From the NCBI GenBank assembly GCA_947630095.1, contig CANRGI010000037.1:1-9439 (forward strand): DNA of 9,439 bases, given 5' to 3'. The notes under the pieces are model-generated. The model was given only the letters and a program-made list of their open reading frames with translations. It searched no databases and was not told the DNA's origin. Shown here in pieces: positions 1 to 6,920 of this stretch. This DNA is from an uncultured Bacilli bacterium (lineage in GTDB: Bacteria; Bacillota_I; Bacilli_A; RF39; UBA660). Within the stretch, counting starts at the first letter, position 1; each line of letters opens with the position of its first letter. The position numbers were made by a program, and so were the translations under genes.

Positions 1-108
1 AAAAGTAATAATATAGATAACAATTTAACAAAAGAAGAAAGAAATTATATTAATTATTTTAATGGAAATCAAGAATATAAGCCGGAAGTACTAAAAAAAG
101 AAAGGTGA
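1..108 (+). CDS. C-terminal 35 residues of an upstream gene, possibly AbiEii-like nucleotidyltransferase
   Basis: The reading frame is open from base 1 and ends at TGA 106-108. The visible peptide is hydrophilic and contains LTKEERNYINYFNG followed by YKPEVL. From memory, many AbiEii/AbiGii-type nucleotidyltransferases end with a similar 'LT..E..F(L)....G.Y.PELL' tail, so that family is a plausible parent, but 35 residues cannot establish it. The stop codon lies inside the ribosome binding site of the next gene, so the two are almost certainly co-transcribed and translationally close. The start and all catalytic parts are outside the window. Confidence 0.5.
   Translation, partial: KSNNIDNNLTKEERNYINYFNGNQEYKPEVLKKER
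101..108 (+). promoter_or_regulatory. Ribosome binding site that fixes the start of the DUF3800 gene
   Basis: AAAGGTGA pairs well with the 16S anti-Shine-Dalgarno sequence and lies 5 bases before ATG 114. An in-frame GTG at 105 is inside this site and would have no usable spacing, so ATG 114 is the better start. The site also contains the stop codon of the upstream gene, which suggests translational coupling. Confidence 0.7.
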
Positions 109-113
109 AAGTT

Positions 114-2237
114 ATGAGAACATTTGAATTGTATTTAGACGAAAGTGGAGGCTTTGTTAAGGAAAAAAATCAAAAATCACCTTCATTAATTGGAGGGTTA
201 TTAATTCGCAATGGAAATTTAATGATGGAAGACGCGAATAGAATTAGAAATATAGCATCTTCTCAAGTAGATGGAGAATATAAACATATAAATGATATTG
301 TGCAAAATAATCCTGAAAATGCTGGAAGAGTAGCAATAGAAATAATGCGAGCAATTAAAGAATTACCAGCACAATTTGTTATTTTTCAAAATGAAGAGTT
401 ATTAGATTTTGAAGACGACGAAAAATTATATTTGCATATTATGGTTGAAGGAATAATGAATTTGCTAGAAAAATTATCTTTAGAAAAACCTGATGAAATA
501 AGTATAAATATTACAGCCGCAGTTAGAAGAGATTTAAAAAGTGATGATGTAAAAGCAGTAACAAATATTGAAAAATATACTAAATTAATTAAAGAACGTA
601 TTTTAATGCGTCTTACAGAAAAAGATTTATTTATTTCAAAAAATTGTCACGTAACTTTTAAATTATCTTCAGCGAGAACAAATGCTAAATTATCCCTCGC
701 GGACGTTGTTTGTAATAGTATGCTTACTAAAGATAGTAATAAATTTACAAGCGAAGAAAAAGAAGAATTAAAAAAGATGTTTTCAGAAAGTAAATATGTA
801 TTTTCAGTTGAAAGACCAAATATTCAAAAAAAATTATCTAATTATTTAGTACAAAATAATATTGCTGATGCGTTTTTCTTACTTAATGAAATTGGAGAAG
901 AAAAAAAGCAAGAAGAATTAGAAAGTTTGCTAATAAATCATATTAATAATATGCCAATAGTTAATATGCGAATTCAATTTAGTTTGTTATCCTTAAAAAT
1001 TAGAAGTTTAATAGATGTTCAAAGAGAATTAGATTTATGTAGAAATTTTTTATTAAAAATGCAAGACAGAATATTAATTAAAATAAATGGCAATGATTTT
1101 GTGATTAAAAAATTAAAATTAGACGTAGCACTTTATTTACTTACTATTTATACTCACGAAGCAAATTATCAAAGGGCATTAGATCAAATTGAAGTTTGTA
1201 AGACCGAATTAAAAAAGATAAGTGGTTCTTGGGAGTTTTTAGATTATTATTATATTTTAGTAATTAGAGAAGCAATAACATATAGTAGTTGTTTTCAAGA
1301 AAATAAAGCAATTGAAATTTTAAGTGAAGCAATTACAAGCCTAGAAATTGTTATGAATTCATTTAAAGGAATAAAAGAATTTGGCACAATGCAGTCAGAT
1401 AATTTAGCGAAAGCATTAGGAACAAGATTACAATCTTATATTAATTTGATTTATCCAGAGTTAGATGCTGATTTAAAGAAAGAATATTATGAGAAAGCGG
1501 TTAAAGATTCCGATATGGCAATAGCGCAGTTTGCTTCACTTAGTGATAAAAAAAGACAATATCAATATCGTAGTACTTTAGAAGCAAGTGTAGGACATAT
1601 TGATAATGCTTTAAACTTTTTGGGTAAAGCAGTAGATACAAATGGTCAAGATTTTAATAAAATTATTAGTAATATTGCTAAAATTGGAGATTTTTCAAAA
1701 CACTTTTTAATTAATGCCTATTTTATAATTATTAATAATGCAATTAGTGCAAAACAAAATAAAATAGCAACAGAAATGTATGATGCTTTTATTAATAATC
1801 AAGAACTATATAATCTTTATATGTTAGGAACTTATAATGACGAAGATACTTATAATCAAGAAAAAATTAATACAGAAATACATCCATTTGAAGTATTATA
1901 TTTTCAAATTGGAAAATATTTAATTAATAAGGACAAAAAATTAGCAGAAGAATATTTAAATTATGCTTTAAATATTTGTTATAAAATGAATGATACAGGA
2001 GTGCAAATATTTACCTTATCAATATTAGCGGATTTAGTAAAAGCAAGTGAAAATAAAGAAGAGGCTAAAAAAACTTTAATTAAGAGGTATGAAACTTTAG
2101 TTGACGAAAATGCGAATACTCCAATAGAAGAATACTTAAATAGTTTTTTAGACGATTTTTCTTCTTTAGAAAGTATAAGTGATTATAATGATATAGATAA
2201 AATACTTACAAAGATATCTAATCGAATAAAAGTATAA
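114..2237 (+). CDS. DUF3800 domain protein with a TPR-like helical C-terminus
   Basis: From ATG 114 this gives about 707 residues; a GTG nine bases earlier is possible but badly placed relative to the ribosome binding site. The N-terminus reads LYLDESGG (residues 6-13), the hallmark DES motif of DUF3800, followed by a hydrophobic strand (SLIGGLLI). Near residues 193-202 is LSLADVVCNS, matching the late conserved 'LADxxA' element of that family. DUF3800 is often regarded as an RNase H-like fold, with D9 and D197 as candidate acidic residues; catalysis is not proven here. From about residue 240 to the end the protein is almost all amphipathic helix, with TPR-like pairs such as ALYLLTIYTHEANYQRALDQ and AEEYLNYALNICYKM. 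No signal peptide or membrane segment is seen, so it is probably cytoplasmic. It follows an upstream gene in an operon and precedes a terminator and an abiE pair. A defence effector with a helical sensor is an inference; the function is unknown. Confidence 0.75.
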   Translation: MRTFELYLDESGGFVKEKNQKSPSLIGGLLIRNGNLMMEDANRIRNIASSQVDGEYKHINDIVQNNPENAGRVAIEIMRAIKELPAQFVIFQNEELLDFEDDEKLYLHIMVEGIMNLLEKLSLEKPDEISINITAAVRRDLKSDDVKAVTNIEKYTKLIKERILMRLTEKDLFISKNCHVTFKLSSARTNAKLSLADVVCNSMLTKDSNKFTSEEKEELKKMFSESKYVFSVERPNIQKKLSNYLVQNNIADAFFLLNEIGEEKKQEELESLLINHINNMPIVNMRIQFSLLSLKIRSLIDVQRELDLCRNFLLKMQDRILIKINGNDFVIKKLKLDVALYLLTIYTHEANYQRALDQIEVCKTELKKISGSWEFLDYYYILVIREAITYSSCFQENKAIEILSEAITSLEIVMNSFKGIKEFGTMQSDNLAKALGTRLQSYINLIYPELDADLKKEYYEKAVKDSDMAIAQFASLSDKKRQYQYRSTLEASVGHIDNALNFLGKAVDTNGQDFNKIISNIAKIGDFSKHFLINAYFIIINNAISAKQNKIATEMYDAFINNQELYNLYMLGTYNDEDTYNQEKINTEIHPFEVLYFQIGKYLINKDKKLAEEYLNYALNICYKMNDTGVQIFTLSILADLVKASENKEEAKKTLIKRYETLVDENANTPIEEYLNSFLDDFSSLESISDYNDIDKILTKISNRIKV

Positions 2238-2258
2238 TAAAAAAATATTAAAAAGTTT

Positions 2259-2320
2259 ATGTTACTTTTATAAGGAAAATATAAAAAAAATCCTTACGAA
2301 AGTAACATTAAATTTATTTT
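2259..2320 (+). terminator. Long hairpin terminator after the DUF3800 gene
   Basis: The arms 2259-2276 and 2291-2308 (ATGTTACTTT... against ...AAAGTAACAT) pair over 18 positions with one G-T wobble and one A-C mismatch, around a 14-base A-rich loop. T-rich sequence follows (2309-2320). The reverse complement is also followed by T-rich sequence, so it could act in both directions. It insulates the abiE promoter from the gene before it. Confidence 0.75.
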
Positions 2321-2348
2321 AGATATAGATGTATAGGTTTTTAGAATA

Positions 2349-2377
2349 TTTACATTTGTTCAACTTTGTGCTATAAT
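2349..2377 (+). promoter_or_regulatory. Sigma-A-type promoter of abiEi-abiEii
   Basis: The -35 box TTTACA (2349-2354) and the -10 box TATAAT (2372-2377) are separated by an ideal 17-base spacer. Transcription should start near 2384, leaving a leader of about 22 bases before the GTG start. An A/T-rich stretch immediately upstream could serve as an UP element. Confidence 0.85.
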
Positions 2378-2393
2378 GTATGTACAAATGTAA
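2350..2393 (+). promoter_or_regulatory. Candidate AbiEi operator: inverted repeat spanning the promoter
   Basis: TTACATTTGT (2350-2359) and ACAAATGTAA (2384-2393) are perfect reverse complements, separated by 24 bases. Their centres are 34 bases apart, about three helical turns. The left arm covers most of the -35 box and the right arm covers the expected transcription start. The characterised AbiEi antitoxin of Streptococcus agalactiae represses its own promoter by cooperative binding to inverted repeats; this arrangement fits the same mechanism. Binding itself is inferred. Confidence 0.7.
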
Positions 2394-2405
2394 TGAGGTG
2401 TTAAA

Positions 2406-2993
2406 GTGAATAATGAAGAAAAGATTAGAAATTTTTTAAAACAAAATAAAGGGTACATAACAACTGCTGAATTTATTTCTTTAGGAATTGGAAGGCATTT
2501 AATTCCAAATTTTATAAATAATGGTTTAATTAGAAAAGTATCTCACGGAATATATATAGATAACTCATTACTAGAAGACCCATATTATATTTTACAAAAA
2601 AAGAAGCCTTATGCGATATTTTCATTTAATACGGCTTTTCATATTTTAAATTTAACTAATAGAACCCCATATGAAATAGATATAAGTATTCCGAAAGGAA
2701 AGAGAATTAGAGGAAATTATAATATTCACTATGTATCTCCTACTTTTTATGATATAGGTATAATAACAGTAGATAGTCCATCTGGAAACCCTGTTAAAGT
2801 CTATAATGCTGAAAGATGTATATGTGATATGTATAGATTTAATAAAAAGTTTGATTTAGAATTACAAAATAGAATAATAGACTATTATTTTCATAGCAAA
2901 GAAAAAAATATTGACAGGTTATTAGAATATGCTAAAATATTTGGTGTATATGAAAAAATAAATACAATTGTGGAGTTGATGCTTAAATGGTAA
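2406..2993 (+). CDS. abiEi: Type IV toxin-antitoxin system AbiEi-family antitoxin / autorepressor
   Basis: This 195-residue protein starts at a GTG, with GAGGTG (2395-2400) five bases before it. Residues 1-52 form an N-terminal winged helix-turn-helix (KIRNFLKQNKGYITTAEF..., then the wing LIRKVSHGIYID), as in the AbiEi_4 type. The remainder carries the usual AbiEi pattern: YYILQKKKPYAIFSFNTAFHI, LTNRTPYEIDISIPKGKR, and AERCICDMYR at 136-144, where the family commonly has AERTICDL. In characterised AbiE systems this protein counters the toxin without a stable complex and represses the operon through its N-terminal domain. It overlaps abiEii by 7 bases, the usual coupled order of antitoxin then toxin. 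It appears full length. Part of its 3' end is duplicated at 3983-4076. Confidence 0.88.
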   Translation: MNNEEKIRNFLKQNKGYITTAEFISLGIGRHLIPNFINNGLIRKVSHGIYIDNSLLEDPYYILQKKKPYAIFSFNTAFHILNLTNRTPYEIDISIPKGKRIRGNYNIHYVSPTFYDIGIITVDSPSGNPVKVYNAERCICDMYRFNKKFDLELQNRIIDYYFHSKEKNIDRLLEYAKIFGVYEKINTIVELMLKW

Positions 2994-3826
2994 ATGATTT
3001 TCAACAAAAAGCAAAAGAATTAGAAGAAAAGCATAATATAAAATATTATGAGGCATTGCAAAGATTTATGTTTGAAAGAGTATTAGAAAGAATTTCTATT
3101 TCTAAATATAAAGATAATTTTATATTGAAGGGTGGGCTTTTGCTTTCTGCTATATTTGGAGTTGATAATAGAACAACAAAAGATATGGATACTACAATTA
3201 AAGGTATTGACATTTCAAAAGAAAAAATGGTAAAAGTTTTAAATGAAATTCTATCAATTAAATTAGAAGATAATGTAAAATTTGATATTGTAAATGTTAC
3301 TGATATTAGAGAAGAGGACGAATATGGTGGCAATAAATATCAAATAGTCGGTAGACTTAATAATACAAAAGTCAATTTAGAAATTGATATATCAACAGGC
3401 GATAAAATTACACCAAGAGCAATGAAGTATAAATATAAGTCATTATTTAATGACAAAACTATTATGATTAATACTTATAATTTAGAAACAATTTTATCAG
3501 AGAAAATAGAAACAATTTTAAGAAGAGGAAGACATAATAGTCGAATGAAAGATTTTTATGATATTTACTTGTTTTTAACAAAAATAAAATTTGATTTAAA
3601 TATTGAAATTTTAAAAGAAGCCATTAATAATACATTTACCAAAAGAGAAGCATTTAGTTATTTAAATGATTATGAACAAATAATTGATTCTATTAGTGAT
3701 AGTGAAAAAATACAAAATTTATGGAATTCTTATCAGAGAAATAATTATTACGCAAAAAATATAGAAATTAATAATATATTATGGTTATTAAAAGATTTTT
3801 TAAAAGAATTAAATATAGAAAGTTAG
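2987..3826 (+). CDS. abiEii: Type IV toxin-antitoxin system AbiEii nucleotidyltransferase toxin
   Basis: This 279-residue protein is a member of the AbiEii/AbiGii nucleotidyltransferase family. The signature KGGLLLSAIFGV...RTTKDMD has GG at 49-50 and the metal-binding acidic pair at D66 and D68. A further acidic position is in LEIDIS (D134). The family's later conserved elements are ILSEKIETILRRG (K173) and RMKDFYDIYLF (188-197), which carries D189 and D192. AbiEii proteins transfer nucleotides to target RNA (relatives modify tRNA 3' ends) and arrest growth, giving abortive phage defence. The start ATG 2987 lies inside the end of abiEi (overlap 2987-2993), with GGAG at 2972-2975; the spacing is somewhat long, so coupling to abiEi translation probably matters. 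All key motifs are intact, so the toxin is expected to be active. Confidence 0.88.
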   Translation: MVNDFQQKAKELEEKHNIKYYEALQRFMFERVLERISISKYKDNFILKGGLLLSAIFGVDNRTTKDMDTTIKGIDISKEKMVKVLNEILSIKLEDNVKFDIVNVTDIREEDEYGGNKYQIVGRLNNTKVNLEIDISTGDKITPRAMKYKYKSLFNDKTIMINTYNLETILSEKIETILRRGRHNSRMKDFYDIYLFLTKIKFDLNIEILKEAINNTFTKREAFSYLNDYEQIIDSISDSEKIQNLWNSYQRNNYYAKNIEINNILWLLKDFLKELNIES

Positions 3827-3830
3827 TTAA

Positions 3831-3860
3831 GTGTTAGTAATAAAAATGCTAACATTTTTA
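3831..3860 (+). terminator. Rho-independent terminator after abiEii
   Basis: TGTTAGTA (3832-3839) and TGCTAACA (3847-3854) pair over eight positions with one G-T wobble around a 7-base A-rich loop. Five T residues follow directly (3855-3859). It closes the abiE operon five bases after the stop codon. The remaining bases to 3900 hold nothing recognisable. Confidence 0.8.
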
Positions 3861-3900
3861 TATTCAAATTTAGAAAGAAATATGTGTATATGAGATATAT

Positions 3901-3985
3901 AAATTTATTTTAGATATAGATGTATAGGTTTTTAGAATATTTACATTTGTTCAACTTTATGCCATAATGTATGTACAAATGTAAT
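3901..3985 (+). repeat. 85-base direct repeat, copy 2: orphan abiE promoter/operator with damaged -10 box
   Basis: This is an 83/85 match to 2310-2394. The inverted-repeat arms are fully kept (TTACATTTGT at 3941-3950, ACAAATGTAA at 3975-3984), as is the -35 box TTTACA (3940-3945). One of the two changes turns the first and highly conserved T of the -10 box into C (CATAAT, 3963-3968), which should weaken the promoter strongly. No intact abiEi follows; the next intact gene is elaA, 152 bases downstream. It may act as a weak AbiEi-controlled promoter for elaA, a decoy operator, or be only a leftover. Confidence 0.9.
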
Positions 3986-4076
3986 AAAAAATTTGATTTA
4001 TAATTGTAAAATATAACAAGCAAATCAAAAAATATTGACAGACTATTAGAATATGCTAAAATATTTGGTGTATATG
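3983..4076 (+). pseudogene. Eroded 3' remnant of a second abiEi gene
   Basis: Two blocks match the end of abiEi: 3983-4013 against 2841-2871 (27/31 identical) and 4019-4076 against 2895-2952 (54/58 identical), with about 18 bases missing between them. They correspond to AbiEi residues about 146-182, including RLLEYAKIFGVY. An in-frame TAA at 4007 and the lack of the first three quarters of the gene make it non-functional. After 4076 similarity stops, although the frame stays open with an unrelated tail up to TGA 4139-4141, which overlaps the elaA start as ATGA. Confidence 0.85.
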
Positions 4077-4137
4077 GTATAGAATTTAAAGTTTTAAAAC
4101 CAAATCAAATAAATAGTAATTTTTTAGGAGAAAATAA

Positions 4138-4575
4138 ATGAATTTAATATCAAAAGAATTTAAAGAATTAACTACTATAGAACTATATGAAATATTAAAA
4201 GCAAGGTCAAAAATATTTATTATGGAACAAAATATTCATTATCAAGATATAGACGACATTGATTATAGAAGTTTGCATTGTTTTTTTATGAAAGATAACA
4301 ATGTAATCGCGTATCTTCGAGCATTTTATCAAGATGCAAATAAAGAAATTGTTAAAATTGGTAGAGTTTTAACTTTAAATCACGGAAATGGAGTAGGCAA
4401 AAAATTGATGGAACAAAGTTTGAAATCGATTAAAGAAAAAATGAATTGTAAAAAGATATGTATGGACGCTCAAAAATATGCAGTAGGCTTTTATGAAAAA
4501 TTTGGATTTAAAGTTGTCTCGAATGATTTTATAGAAGAAGGTATTGTTCATATACGTATGGAATTGGAAATATAA
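4138..4575 (+). CDS. elaA: ElaA-type GNAT N-acetyltransferase
   Basis: This 145-residue protein has the GNAT fold and matches the ElaA group. The N-terminal pattern FKELTTIELYEILKARSKIF followed by MEQN.HYQDIDDID (29-42) is typical of ElaA. The acetyl-CoA site is IGRVLTLNHGNGVGKKLM (74-91), with the R/Q-x-x-G-x-G/A-like loop at 83-87. The end FYEKFGFKVVSNDFIEEGIVHIRMEL (118-143) is close to the family's 'FLEDGIPHIxM' ending, with Y119 as the usual general-acid position. The acceptor substrate of ElaA proteins is not established. AGGAG (4126-4130) lies 7 bases before the ATG. Upstream is the orphan abiE control region, which could drive or repress it. copA starts 56 bases after its stop with no clear terminator, so read-through is possible. 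Confidence 0.85.
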   Translation: MNLISKEFKELTTIELYEILKARSKIFIMEQNIHYQDIDDIDYRSLHCFFMKDNNVIAYLRAFYQDANKEIVKIGRVLTLNHGNGVGKKLMEQSLKSIKEKMNCKKICMDAQKYAVGFYEKFGFKVVSNDFIEEGIVHIRMELEI

Positions 4576-4590
4576 AATAAAAATTATAAA

Positions 4591-4611
4591 GTAATCACTA
4601 ATAAATATTAC
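4591..4611 (+). promoter_or_regulatory. Weak inverted repeat before copA, possible operator
   Basis: GTAAT (4591-4595) and ATTAC (4607-4611) form a short inverted repeat just after a TATAAA -10-like box (4585-4590), which has only a poor -35 candidate (TTGGAA 4564-4569, 15-base spacer). No CopY box (TACAnnTGTA) is present. In such A+T-rich DNA this can arise by chance. Confidence 0.2.
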
Positions 4612-4631
4612 ACCAAAAGGAAGCGAGTAAA

Positions 4632-6830
4632 ATGAATAAAGTAATTTTAAAAATTTCAGGTATGACCTGCAGTGCTTGTTCAAGTGGCTTAGAAAAATAC
4701 TTAAATAAGCAAAAAGGCATTATATCTGCAAGTGTTAATTTAGTTTTAGAAGAGGCTTTAATCGAGTATGAAGACAATTTAACTATAGAAGATTTAAATA
4801 CATTTGTTAAAAATGCAGGTTTTAAAAGTCTAGGCATCTATAATGAGCGCGACGATAACAAAAAGAATAATGATAAATTAATTTTAATTATATTTAGTTT
4901 ACTTTCTATCATTGTTTTATATATTTCTATGTCTCATATGATAGGCCTTCCAGTAATTCCATTTTTGAATATGAAAACCCACCCAATTAACTATGCAATT
5001 TGTTTGTTAATCTTATCTATTCCTTATTTATTTTATGGCTTTGATATTTTAAAAAATGGCTATAAAAATTTGATACATAAATCTCCTAATATGGATACAT
5101 TAGTATCCATTGGTGTACTTGCAAGTTTTCTTTATAGTATATTTGGAACAATTATGATTATAAAAGGCAAACTAGAACATATAGAAAATTTATACTACGA
5201 GTCTGCTTGTATAGTTTTATTCTTTATTAAACTCGGTAGATTTATAGATGGAAGAAGTAAAGAAAAAACAAAAGAAGCAATTAAAGATTTAGTTTCTATC
5301 ACTCCAGAAAAAGCAATATTAAAAACCAAAAGCGGAGAAAAAGAAGTAACACTTGACGAAGTAAAAGTGGGAGATATTTTGATTTGCAAACCAGGTATGA
5401 AAGTCGCAGTTGATGGAGTTATAACAAGTGGAACATCTCATTTTGACGAGTCTTTTATAACAGGAGAGTCCGCACCAGTTAAAAAGGAGAAAAATGCTAA
5501 AATCGTTGCTGGAAGTTTAAATATTGATGGATATATAGAATATAAAGGAGAAAAAATAGGTAAAAATTCCACAATATCTGAAATAGTAAGATTAGTAGTA
5601 GAAGCAACCAATACAAAAGCCCCAATTGCAAGAATAGCAGATAAAGTTAGTGGAATATTTGTCCCAAGTATAATTGTAATATCTATTTTAACTTTAATTG
5701 TTTACTTAATTTTAGGTAGTACTCTTAGTGTTTCACTTACTCATTTTGTCACAGTTTTAGTAGTTGCCTGTCCCTGCGCCCTAGGGCTCGCTACACCTCT
5801 TGCTATAGTAGTAAGTGAAGGCTTATGTGCAAAAAATGGTATATTAGTAAAAAAGAGTGAAACTTTAGAAAACGCTCATAAAGTAGATACTATTGTCTTT
5901 GATAAAACTGGTACATTAACTTATGGTAATTTAAATATCAGTGAAGTTTTAAATTATAGTGATTATAAATGTAATGAGTTATTAAATATTGTTGCCTCTT
6001 TAGAAGATAAATCTTCACACCCCATTGCAAACGCTTTCAAAAGTCATTTAATAAATAAAAAAGAAGTACATAAATTTGAAAATCTTGCAGGTCTAGGCTT
6101 AACTGGCATAATAAATGATAAAGAATATTACATAGGAAATAATAAAATTCTTGAATTTATAAAAATTAAAAATACTAAATTAAAAGACGAAGAAACACTA
6201 GCAAACCGAGGAAACAGCATCGTTTATGTAATAGAAAATGAAAATATAATTGCTTTAATTGGTGTAAAAGATATTATAAGAGAAAATTCACATAAAGTAA
6301 TAAAAGAACTAAAAAAAATTGGTAAAGAAGTAATAATGCTTACAGGAGATAACGAATTAACCGCATCTATAGTTGCAAAAGAACTTGGAATAGATAAAAT
6401 AATTTCTAATGTAATGCCTAAAGATAAAGTAAATGAAATAAAAAAAATTATGAATAATGGCAAAAAAGTAATGATGGTTGGAGATGGAATAAATGATGCT
6501 CCAAGTCTAGCAATTTCTGATATTGGAGTAAGTGTATCAAGTGGAACTGACATAGCAAACAACTCGGCAGATGTAATTTTAATGAACGATAATTTATTTA
6601 ATTTATTAAATCTAATATTAATAAGTAAAAAGACAATAAGAAATATAAAGCAAAACTTATTCTGGGCATTTTTCTATAATGTTTGTATGATACCTCTTGC
6701 AATAGGTCTTTTCTCAAAATGGAATATTAATATGAACCCAATGGTAGGTGGCTTTGCAATGACACTAAGTAGTTTTACAGTTATACTAAATGCTTTAAGA
6801 TTAAAAAGAATTAAACTAAGAAAAGATTAA
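4632..6830 (+). CDS. copA: Cu(+)-exporting P-type ATPase (P1B-1 type)
   Basis: This 732-residue copper pump exports Cu(I) from the cytoplasm using ATP. There is one N-terminal heavy-metal-associated domain with GMTCSAC (10-16; C13 and C16 bind Cu). After two helix-rich segments come the actuator motif TGES (278-281), the membrane metal site CPC (380-382), and the phosphorylated aspartate D424 in DKTGTLT. The nucleotide domain has the SHP motif (462-464), TGDN (571-574) and GDGINDAP (617-624). The late transmembrane motifs YN (682-683) and MxxSS (710-714), together with CPC, mark Cu(+) rather than Zn or Cd specificity. Length is normal for a single-domain CopA. AAAGGAA (4616-4622) precedes the ATG at 9 bases. 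No chaperone or copper regulator gene lies nearby; the following two-component system has its own promoter. Confidence 0.95.
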   Translation: MNKVILKISGMTCSACSSGLEKYLNKQKGIISASVNLVLEEALIEYEDNLTIEDLNTFVKNAGFKSLGIYNERDDNKKNNDKLILIIFSLLSIIVLYISMSHMIGLPVIPFLNMKTHPINYAICLLILSIPYLFYGFDILKNGYKNLIHKSPNMDTLVSIGVLASFLYSIFGTIMIIKGKLEHIENLYYESACIVLFFIKLGRFIDGRSKEKTKEAIKDLVSITPEKAILKTKSGEKEVTLDEVKVGDILICKPGMKVAVDGVITSGTSHFDESFITGESAPVKKEKNAKIVAGSLNIDGYIEYKGEKIGKNSTISEIVRLVVEATNTKAPIARIADKVSGIFVPSIIVISILTLIVYLILGSTLSVSLTHFVTVLVVACPCALGLATPLAIVVSEGLCAKNGILVKKSETLENAHKVDTIVFDKTGTLTYGNLNISEVLNYSDYKCNELLNIVASLEDKSSHPIANAFKSHLINKKEVHKFENLAGLGLTGIINDKEYYIGNNKILEFIKIKNTKLKDEETLANRGNSIVYVIENENIIALIGVKDIIRENSHKVIKELKKIGKEVIMLTGDNELTASIVAKELGIDKIISNVMPKDKVNEIKKIMNNGKKVMMVGDGINDAPSLAISDIGVSVSSGTDIANNSADVILMNDNLFNLLNLILISKKTIRNIKQNLFWAFFYNVCMIPLAIGLFSKWNINMNPMVGGFAMTLSSFTVILNALRLKRIKLRKD

Positions 6831-6863
6831 ACTAAAAAGATAGAATATTTTCATATAAATTAA

Positions 6864-6899
6864 TTTTTTAATATTTCTTTAACATTTATATTATATAAT
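6864..6899 (+). promoter_or_regulatory. Activator-type promoter of the response regulator operon with direct-repeat box
   Basis: Two half-sites, TTAATATT (6868-6875) and TTAACATT (6879-6886), sit 11 bases apart. They are followed by a 7-base gap and a -10 box TATAAT (6894-6899). No good -35 box is at the right distance; the direct repeat lies there instead, as in PhoB/OmpR-class promoters. The same arrangement recurs before the permease gene (8842-8877), so autoregulation by the encoded regulator is likely. No clear terminator lies between copA and this site. Confidence 0.6.
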
Positions 6900-6920
6900 C
6901 TTAAAAATGGAGGTACTCAT

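Larger units (their letters stand above)
2310..2394 (+). repeat. 85-base direct repeat, copy 1 (abiE promoter/operator)
   Basis: This segment recurs at 3901-3985 with only two substitutions (positions 2368 G to A and 2372 T to C). It contains the whole abiE promoter and both operator arms. It begins directly after the upstream terminator stem and ends just before the abiEi ribosome binding site. Confidence 0.95.

Noticed and set aside
105..113. GTG 105 as the start of the DUF3800 protein, giving a GTGA overlap with the upstream gene
   Set aside because: The GTG lies inside the AAAGGTGA ribosome binding site, which is well spaced for ATG 114 instead.
3046..3333. Minus-strand open frame of 95 codons opposite abiEii
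   Set aside because: It lies wholly inside the conserved abiEii coding region, has no ribosome binding site and gives a low-complexity Ser/Ile/Leu-rich peptide typical of the antisense of A+T-rich genes.
3901..3985. Insertion sequence or CRISPR explanation for the 85-base repeat
   Set aside because: There are only two copies, with no transposase, no terminal inverted repeats at the ends and no regular spacer array; the repeat matches exactly the abiE control region and is followed by abiEi sequence.
4375..4837. Two minus-strand open frames across the elaA end and copA start
   Set aside because: Both are antisense to well-supported genes, overlap each other and encode Phe/Ile/Ser-rich peptides without recognisable motifs.
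5195..5389. Minus-strand open frame inside copA
   Set aside because: It is antisense to the ATPase actuator region, with no start signals or homology features.
6224..6562. Minus-strand open frame of 112 codons inside copA
   Set aside because: It is antisense to the highly conserved TGDN/GDGINDAP region; its apparent hydrophobicity is a by-product of the reverse strand.
6831..6863. Terminator after copA
   Set aside because: The region is A+T-rich but I see no convincing hairpin followed by a T run.
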